Assembly: GCF_032118995.1 (NCBI RefSeq)
Contig: NC_092656.1
Coordinates: forward strand, 18,044,694 to 18,108,693
Length of the DNA: 64,000 nucleotides
Direction of reading: 5' to 3'
Source of the DNA: Asterias amurensis
Taxonomy: Eukaryota; Echinodermata; Asteroidea; Forcipulatida; Asteriidae
Under the pieces are notes generated by a model, which saw only the letters and a program-made list of their open reading frames with translations, did no database searches and was not told the DNA's origin. A program made the position numbers and the translations under genes. Below, in pieces: positions 58,101 through 64,000 of the stretch. The stretch's first letter is position 1; each line of letters opens with the position of its first letter.

Positions 58101-60193
58101 AATAATATATTAATTATCTATTAGATATAGAATAATTGATCATAGTGGTAATATTTGTTTAAATAACTATTTGTTCACACTATACAATCACAACCGAAAT
58201 ATAGAGCACAATGTTTATACCGTCCAAAATATGTACGATTTAAAGAAAAAACAAAATTGTTCATTGCCCTTTTGGCAATAATGTTTGTTTAGGTTTGTTT
58301 GTCCGTCCTTCCATTGGACTGCTTACCAGCTTCTGGGTTTTCTACGGTGGCCTCTGGTGTCCATGGACCTGCCTTCACATAGCCACGTTTCTCAAGTGCA
58401 AACACGAAACCACCGTCTCCAATGACGACTTCCCCAGCATCCAATCGCTCCATAAGGCCCTGTAGAAAGTGCAGTCAAAACATTCAGCCCGAAAACCCAT
58501 AAACGATGTTTTGTGGTAGATTTTGTATACGTTCATAATGCAGTTTTGGTTCCGTTGAATCGATCGAAATAAGTGACGTTGGTAGTACCTCGATGCCCTC
58601 CGCGTTTTATTGTAGGCCAAAATATGTTTATTTAATTATATATAACTATATTGGAAGCTGTTATTTTCCCGCTTCTTTCTGGATCCTTCCCTTAATCCCT
58701 TTCCCCTCTCTTTTTCTATAAATGGATATGTATTTGTTTGTACTTGTTTTATGCCTCTGAAGAAGGTCCGGTTTGGATCGAAAGCTAAGGCCACCTACCC
58801 TATTCATTATATTGGAAATGGAATATGCAGGTATGCGCCCGCTTTCAGAAAGCTTTATGAACGAAAATTAAACAAAATTTATCTGGGGTATTTCTTTTTA
58901 TCTGGATCTAATAATCATTTAAGCTTACCCTGGACTACCCCCTCTGCTTGTTTGTTATGTAAACTATTATAATGTTTACCAGGCTGATGTTTACACACCT
59001 ATATCGATAAAGCTTGGTCGCTGGTCAATATTATAAGTAGGTCTTTATTGGCCATTGTATTATTATGCAGTTCTACTGTAGCTGGGTGGTAAACCAAAGT
59101 CCAATCTTTGTGTGTTATCCGTGCCATTTGTCCCGACCTGGCTTTAAGCATGGAGGTAGAAATCCTCCATGCTACAAGTAAAGCATACCCTGGGGTTTAA
59201 ATCGCCAACGCGATCCTTGGGTAACAGTTCCGCGCCGTTTTTCAACGAAACTGCCAACGAAACCATAAACTTAAAAAAGTTAACTTTGCTTTGTACGTTT
59301 TGAGGAAACTGAATTAAGGATTATTTTTTTGCAGGAACTGAAACTTTTGGTCCCGATTTGGGGGCGGGTGCTCGAAAGGTGATCTAATGCAGATTTTCAA
59401 TTTTACTATGACTTCATATCCCAATCAATTTGGGATAACTCAAAGTTTTTCACAATTGAATAAAACAAGATTTTACGTTTAATGCATTTGGGTGTAGGCC
59501 TACTGGCAGTCGGCTCGGTATTCTCCGGCGAAAAACTTTCCAGTTATAATTAAGTTGTATTAAAAACTATTCAGAACTGTTTACAAGTGCTTCGACATGA
59601 TGGTCGATCAAATAGCATAACAACAATACAAACAGTAGGCATAATCGTATAAAGAAGTAAATAATAAGTTAAAGGCAGTGGACACTATTGGTAATTACTC
59701 AAAATAATTATTAGCATGAAACCTCACTTGGTAACGAGTAATGGGGAGAGGTTGATAGTATAAAACATTGTGAGAAACGGCTCCCTCTGAAGTGGAGTAG
59801 TTTTTGAGAAAGAAGTAATTTTCCACGAATTTGATTTCAAGACCTCAGATTTAGAATGTGAGGTCTCGAAATCAAGCATCTGAAAGCACACAACTTCGTG
59901 CGACAAGGGTGTTTTTTCTTTCATAGTTATCTCGCAACTCCGACGACCAATCGAGCTCAAATTTTCACAGGTTTGTTATTTTATGCATACGTTGAGATAC
60001 AGCAAGTGAGAAGACTGGTCTTTGACAATTACCAATAGTGTCCACTGCCTTTAAGCATCTGTCGTGGCTTTAGACTTCAGAATATCAAGAAAATAATATT
60101 AACAAACGAGTAAAGGTATAGTCATGTTGTGAATTTCAATTTTTTTTAAGTCAAATTATTATTGTTTGAAATTAAGTTTACCTTTTTGGACAT
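55145..60193 (-). CDS. BHMT: Betaine-homocysteine S-methyltransferase, complete, 8 exons
   Basis: Transfers a methyl group from betaine to homocysteine, giving methionine and dimethylglycine; a cytosolic zinc enzyme with a TIM-barrel fold. Exons (minus): 60193-60182, 58459-58327, 58058-57940, 57382-57191, 57056-56903, 56235-56053, 55910-55682 and 55313-55145. GT-AG borders hold throughout, and the 1191 nt give 396 residues (human 406). Signatures: [59 protein letters not shown] and [13 protein letters not shown]. The three zinc cysteines are present (about C212, C294 and C295). [10 protein letters not shown] near the end matches the family tail. The start lies in a 12-nt exon (Met-Ser-Lys-Lys) that joins in phase 0. 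An alternative first exon is possible but this one fits. Introns hold family B and A MITEs. The gene is divergent from the right-edge mitochondrial-leader gene. Confidence 0.95.
56362..56753. mobile_element. Family B MITE, copy 7
   Basis: Full length, same subtype as copy 5 (AAAACAAAAGCGTTTTTAACC), central palindrome 56536-56582. In the BHMT intron between exons 57056-56903 and 56235-56053. Confidence 0.9.
57561..57929. mobile_element. Family A MITE, copy 15, abutting a splice donor
   Basis: Reverse orientation, both TTAA ends. The left half of the central palindrome is deleted (ATTTTCCACGAAAAGTTTAG). The right TTAA ends at 57929, immediately after the donor GTAAGTAAC (57939-57931) of the third BHMT exon. 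Confidence 0.9.
58753..58791 (+). ncRNA. Hammerhead-ribozyme-like motif (candidate remnant)
   Basis: GCCT (58753-58756) can pair with AGGC (58788-58791). Between them stand CTGAAGA (58757-58763), a 5-bp stem GGTCC...GGATC and GAAA (58780-58783), then GCTA where the cleavage dinucleotide UA would be. The order matches the minimal hammerhead of Penelope-like elements with a vestigial stem III. One extra A after the core argues for decay. Activity is unproven. Confidence 0.35.
59669..60054. mobile_element. Family A MITE, copy 16
   Basis: Reverse orientation, full length, both TTAA ends. It lies in BHMT intron 1, 128 bp from the 12-nt first coding exon. Confidence 0.9.
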
Positions 60194-61242
60194 GTTGATG
60201 GTTTGAAGGCGTGTGGCACCTAAGAACAGTGGTATGCTGCAGGCAGAGTGTGGGCGGGAGATCCTAGAGCGTGGAAGAGTAGCAGGGAAGTGACCGAGTT
60301 TAGGTCATGACTATCGCTATAGGTGTTCACCTGTTAAGGTATGATAAAGAATCGATACCGTTTAAACCACTCATATTATTAGAAGTGGAGTCGATTCCAT
60401 GGCATGGAATAACACGTTTAGTTACATCATGAATACTCGTATGGTGATGTCGTGGTTGTCATCCAATCGAAACATTGTCATTCGAAGTAATCGAATCGAA
60501 TCTGTTGGGTGTTATGTTTGTACTTCGGTGTTGATCAAACTAGTTTCCACCAGAACAAACTGGTTTTTATAATCCTAGATTTATTCCATTTTCAAATGAG
60601 TTCAAAAGTCCAATAGTTGAGCTGTAGTGCATGCAAATTAAACAACATTTCAAATTTCCAGCAGAAGAACTCAAATTGAAACAAGGTAACTTTTCTTTAG
60701 TTCATCACGAAACGTAAATCTTCATTAATTGTTCTTTTTATAAGAAAGTTTCATTTGTAGTAGTCAGATGTAGGCTGTGTACCGCCTCAGTATGGGCCAT
60801 ACCATGCATATACACGCACAAAAGTACAAGGCTGTGAACAACACCAACACCACCAGTGTGAAGTACATGCGAAGCACAGTTTAAAACCATCAAGCATTAT
60901 GTCTAAAACGGCAATAATATCTCATGGTTTTGAAAGTATACAATGACTATTATAGATTATGGCTTTCTTGCTGCCTTTCAGCACCAATCTTAAACTATGG
61001 TTGGTATTATTATCATCTACACGCAATGAAAACGAGTTGGTGTTGACGAGGCCCAGCATGCAAATTATGCCATTGACAAAAACGGGAGCCTCAAACATCA
61101 CACAACGGTTGATATTGAGCTGCATTACTACTGTCAGGAAACGTTTTCATTATATTATTTTCAATAAAATGATTGTCATTTGCAATCCAGGCCCGAGTCA
61201 CACGAAACACTATGATTAAAGATTTGAGGGTCTGAAAACAGA

Positions 61243-61324
61243 GAATGGAATAAGTTTGGGATACCGTTTGAAAAAAAAAGAGTTTAACTTAACCAAACGG
61301 TATCCTCAAATTATTCCACTCTCT
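61243..61324. repeat. Imperfect hairpin
   Basis: GAGAATGGAATAAGTTTGGG with ATACCGTTTG pairs with CAAACGGTATCC and AATTATTCCACTCTC across an A-rich loop. Stem of about 28 bp with mismatches. Confidence 0.65.
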
Positions 61325-61807
61325 TGTGTTGTCAGAACCTGACGGTTTAGACTCCCTATAAAGAACAATGTTGTGTTTTGGGGTTTTTGTCTTCTTCTTG
61401 TTTTCTTGTTTTACCCGAAAAGGGGGGGGGGGTAGGGTTCTTCTTCTCGTTATTATTGGACAGGGCAGGATACCTATCGTTGTTATTGTAATCGCAGGTA
61501 GCTCATAGTTATCTCCTTTTTCGACCGGTTAGTTCTGGCCCGTACCACACCAGGTTCAGACGAGCGCTCGAGGCGGGTCACGGCCGAACCGAAGTGAATT
61601 ATAATTGCACGAAAAGTTCGACCTGATGAAACAGCGACTGGGAGTGCTGGAAACCAAAAGATCAACTGTGTTACGTCGATCTTGCCATGAGCCGAACCTA
61701 ATTGCATTGTAGGGTAAAACATGGAGGTAGTAAAACAAGTCATAGTTTCTTCTTCTTGGCATACATGAAGCTTACTTGCGAACGGCTCCTTCATTGTAAA
61801 CTACACG

Positions 61808-61948
61808 TTTTGTTTGTTTGTTTGTTTGTCTGTTTGTTTGTTTGTTTGTTTGTTTGTTTGTTTGTTTGTTTGTTTGTTTGTTTGTTTGTTTGTTTGTTTG
61901 TTTGTTTGTTTGTTTGTTTGTTTGTTTGTTTGTGTCTTTCTTTCTTTG

Positions 61949-61994
<46 letters not shown>

Positions 61995-61997
61995 TCG
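61808..61997. repeat. (TTTG)n then (TTTC)n microsatellite
   Basis: About 30 TTTG units, one with TCTG, then a mixed TTTC/TTTG part and about 10 TTTC units. The long open frames here (LFVC or KQTN repeats) are a consequence of the 4-bp period and are not genes. Confidence 0.95.
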
Positions 61998-62721
61998 TTG
62001 AAAAAGGAAATATGCACCTGCTGCTATCGATTGCCGAAAATAATAAGAAACTGTAAATTGTTTTGACAACACGCAGCGGTAAACCGGGTAACGCCCCCCT
62101 CGAGCCCCCATCCCAAACAACATTGCCGCGTCCGAATGAATAGCGCCCTCGTTTGACATTAAATTAATTTTAGGCCTGCCACACACAAAACACAGCGGAC
62201 AAAAAACAACAACTGCATCTAAATCCGCTGGACCTTCCGTACGACGGCTACGTCTGGCGTAAGTAAGACTAAGAAACTTCAGTCTGCGACCATTTGGGTA
62301 GTATAACTTTTAATACGAACATGAACAAAACGTTGCTTTTTTAGAGGCGAGTTTAGCAGCGGCTGAATGACACTGATGTGTACAAACGCTAGGTAGCGGA
62401 TGGCCTTGATCGAGGGCGTCAGCACTACAACACTGGTCCTTGCTCTATCTATGAACACACAGGCTCATGGGCTACACACCCTATTCTGGTACATTTATTC
62501 CTCCATGCTACTACCCAATTAAGGGTGCTACTTACTATAACTATAGAGTAGTGGGGATCGAAACCCAATAGCTAACAATACCTGCTGCTACCTCCAGTCT
62601 ACATTAGTTAGGCTCTAACTGTACTTGATTGAATGGTTACTTCGTCCATGGTTGTGCTATTTATTTATATGGGCCCACATTAACAATAACAATTATTTAT
62701 CAATACCCTGCAGCTGTAATA

Positions 62722-62853
62722 GGATAACTTTCCGTATGGCGCCACCACTTTTTCACTCATTTTTACAAAAAGTGATATCTCATTGAGGTAAATAAGATAC
62801 TATATTATTTCATATCGAATGAAAAAGTGGTGGCGCCATACGGAATATTTTCC
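62722..62853. mobile_element. hAT-like MITE, 132 bp, intact
   Basis: Ends GGATAACTTTCCGTATGGCG and the inverse, with an exact 8-bp flanking duplication CTGTAATA (62714-62721, 62854-62861). It is the uninterrupted relative of the element at 48537-49597. Confidence 0.88.
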
Positions 62854-62930
62854 CTGTAATACAGTAGTCATAGGTGATGTGGGATGTGGTCTGACTCTGG
62901 TACCATGGGTGAACTTGCACGAGTAGGACC

Positions 62931-63265
62931 AAAAACACAATGTCCACAGATTAACACTAAACTTACACAGTTTGAAGATAATGATAGAAGAAAGCTTCCC
63001 TGAAAATATTACGTGCTGAGGTGCTGTAGTTTTTGGGAAATGAGTAAAACAATGTCATGAAAATAATTTTCGTCTCATGAGACGAAAATTATTTTAATCA
63101 ATTACAAACGTATTTTTATGACATTGTTTTACTCATTTCTCAAAAACTACAGCACCTCATCAGTAAGTAATATTTGAAGGGAAGCTTTCCACTATCATTA
63201 TCTTCAAACCCTGTAAGTTTAATGTAAATCTATGGACATTTTGAAAAAGTACCCTAATCCTTTAA
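62931..63265. mobile_element. Family F inverted-repeat element, copy 2
   Basis: Arms with AAATGAGTAAAACAATGTCA and AAAACTACAGCACCTCA are mirrored. The centre AATTTTCGTCTCATGAGACG continues as a perfect palindrome (63067-63095). It ends in CCTTTAA. Confidence 0.8.
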
Positions 63266-63585
63266 GTGTGACCATGTGACTATACTTTTATTGTGAATTA
63301 TCCAGATGGACAGAGTAAGGACTTGCTCTATTGGCCCATGGTGGAGGTAGAAATAGTTACTAACTTATTCAAATTGGCTTCATAAATATTATAGATACAA
63401 AACACGATCCTTCAGCTAGCCACTATGTGATAGTTGAAGTCTTCCCTATTGCATGAACTCTTTTTGTTTAAGCTGATTTTAATAATATTAATGTTCTGCA
63501 AACAAGAATCAGAATATTTTTTTCTCTTCATGACTAAAACAAAAAAAAAACACTACAGGTTGTCCTTGGACTTTTTTTATATGTT

Positions 63586-63616
<31 letters not shown>

Positions 63617-63858
63617 GGAGGGTAAAAAAAACTGTTTTAGATTGATGAGGGTGTTTTAGTCACAGTTTGTTACATTTTCTTGGAAGACAGTAGGCAATCA
63701 TTATAAAAAATCAGTTGTCGTCTTTCTAACGTTTAAAAATGCTTCCTATTCCATAACCTTTTGTACAATATTTTTCTATTCATGCAGATATTGCAGTACA
63801 CCATTGACATCATTAAGCACTGTAGCCAAGTGATAAGCTACAGACAGAGAGGTGCACA

Positions 63859-63983
63859 ATGAGTAGTATACTGTACGGACGATGCGCACAGTACCTGTTA
63901 AGATCCCATCCAGTATACCAATCTGGTTGTTCTAAACTCCGTCATGTTGCACCATTCTCTACTGGATACATTACCCGTTCAAG
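63859..63983 (+). CDS. First coding exon of a mitochondrial-leader protein (candidate DMGDH)
   Basis: ATG 63859 opens 41 codons plus 2 nt before the donor AAG|GTAACA at 63984. The peptide has eight Arg/Lys and no Asp/Glu (for example RCAQYLLRSHPVYQSG, then RHVAPFSTGYITRS), typical of a cleavable mitochondrial presequence. The rest of the gene is off the window. In vertebrates the neighbour of BHMT is DMGDH, a mitochondrial enzyme that uses the dimethylglycine BHMT makes. That makes DMGDH a reasonable guess, but presequences carry no family signature. Any other mitochondrial gene is possible. Confidence 0.6.
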
Positions 63984-64000
63984 GTAACATAAACAATACT

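Larger units (their letters stand above)
60194..63858. other. Divergent intergenic region BHMT / right-edge gene
   Basis: It holds both presumed promoters. Contents: a 61243-61324 hairpin, a long (TTTG)n/(TTTC)n microsatellite, a 132-bp hAT-like MITE and a family F element. AATAGCGCCCTC at 62140 recurs upstream of SRFBP1. No conserved reading frame was found. 60194-61242 shows nothing I recognise. Confidence 0.5.

Noticed and set aside
61702..62186. Several long open frames on both strands across 61.7-62.2 kb (LFVC or KQTN repeats)
   Set aside because: They are translations of a (TTTG)n/(TTTC)n microsatellite. A 4-bp period gives stop-free frames by chance.
62200..62270. Possible 5' UTR exon with donor GTAAGT near 62259 for the right-edge gene
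   Set aside because: Only a donor-like string supports it. No transcript evidence and no coding content.
1..64000. CRISPR array, bacterial operon or prophage
   Set aside because: Spliced animal genes, long introns and interspersed MITEs throughout. No short regularly spaced identical repeats with unique spacers.

Overview
The window is animal genomic DNA, AT-rich, with large introns and a very high load of short inverted-repeat elements. The gene set, the intron sizes and three recurrent TTAA-bounded palindromic repeat families point to an echinoderm, most likely a sea star. The taxon call is inference from repeat type and protein similarity, not from a search.

Layout. (1) Positions 470-5282, minus strand: the first four coding exons of a RASA1-type Ras GTPase-activating protein (N-terminus and first SH2 domain); the rest lies beyond the left edge. 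(2) 7625-11654, plus strand: a complete seven-exon SRFBP1/BUD22-family gene, divergent from RASA1 across 2.3 kb. (3) 15606-51844, minus strand: a complete MAP2K5 (MEK5) gene of about 20 coding exons, from PB1 domain to kinase C-terminus, spanning 36 kb. (4) 33050-33907, plus strand: an intronless collagen-C1q secreted protein gene nested inside a MAP2K5 intron on the opposite strand. (5) 41591-45178: a decayed DNA transposon with long terminal inverted repeats, carrying a broken ORF of a multi-copy cysteine-rich (tesmin/CXC-like) family, inside another MAP2K5 intron. (6) 55145-60193, minus strand: a complete eight-exon BHMT (betaine-homocysteine methyltransferase) gene. (7) 63859-63983, plus strand: the first coding exon of a gene with a mitochondrial-type presequence, head-to-head with BHMT; dimethylglycine dehydrogenase is a candidate because it neighbours BHMT in vertebrates, but the exon alone does not prove it. 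Exon phases add up to whole codons in all three complete multi-exon genes.

The genes do not form one pathway. RASA1 and MAP2K5 belong to Ras/MAP-kinase signalling, SRFBP1 is a nucleolar/transcription-linked factor, and BHMT with the possible DMGDH belongs to choline/betaine catabolism. RASA1, BHMT/DMGDH and SRFBP1 all sit on human 5q and MAP2K5 on 15q, regions known as paralogous, so the block may preserve an old linkage group.

Between the genes the sequence is dominated by MITE-like elements: about 17 copies of a roughly 385-bp family (A), 7 of a roughly 390-bp family (B) and 6 of a roughly 370-bp family (C), all with TTAA at both ends and, in most copies, a central palindrome. There are also several smaller hAT-like, Harbinger-like and TA-type elements, tRNA-derived SINE pieces, nested insertions and Penelope/hammerhead-like foldbacks. 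The most interesting coding signal is a 125-bp unit repeated three times in MAP2K5 that carries what looks like the same 46-nt exon three times.
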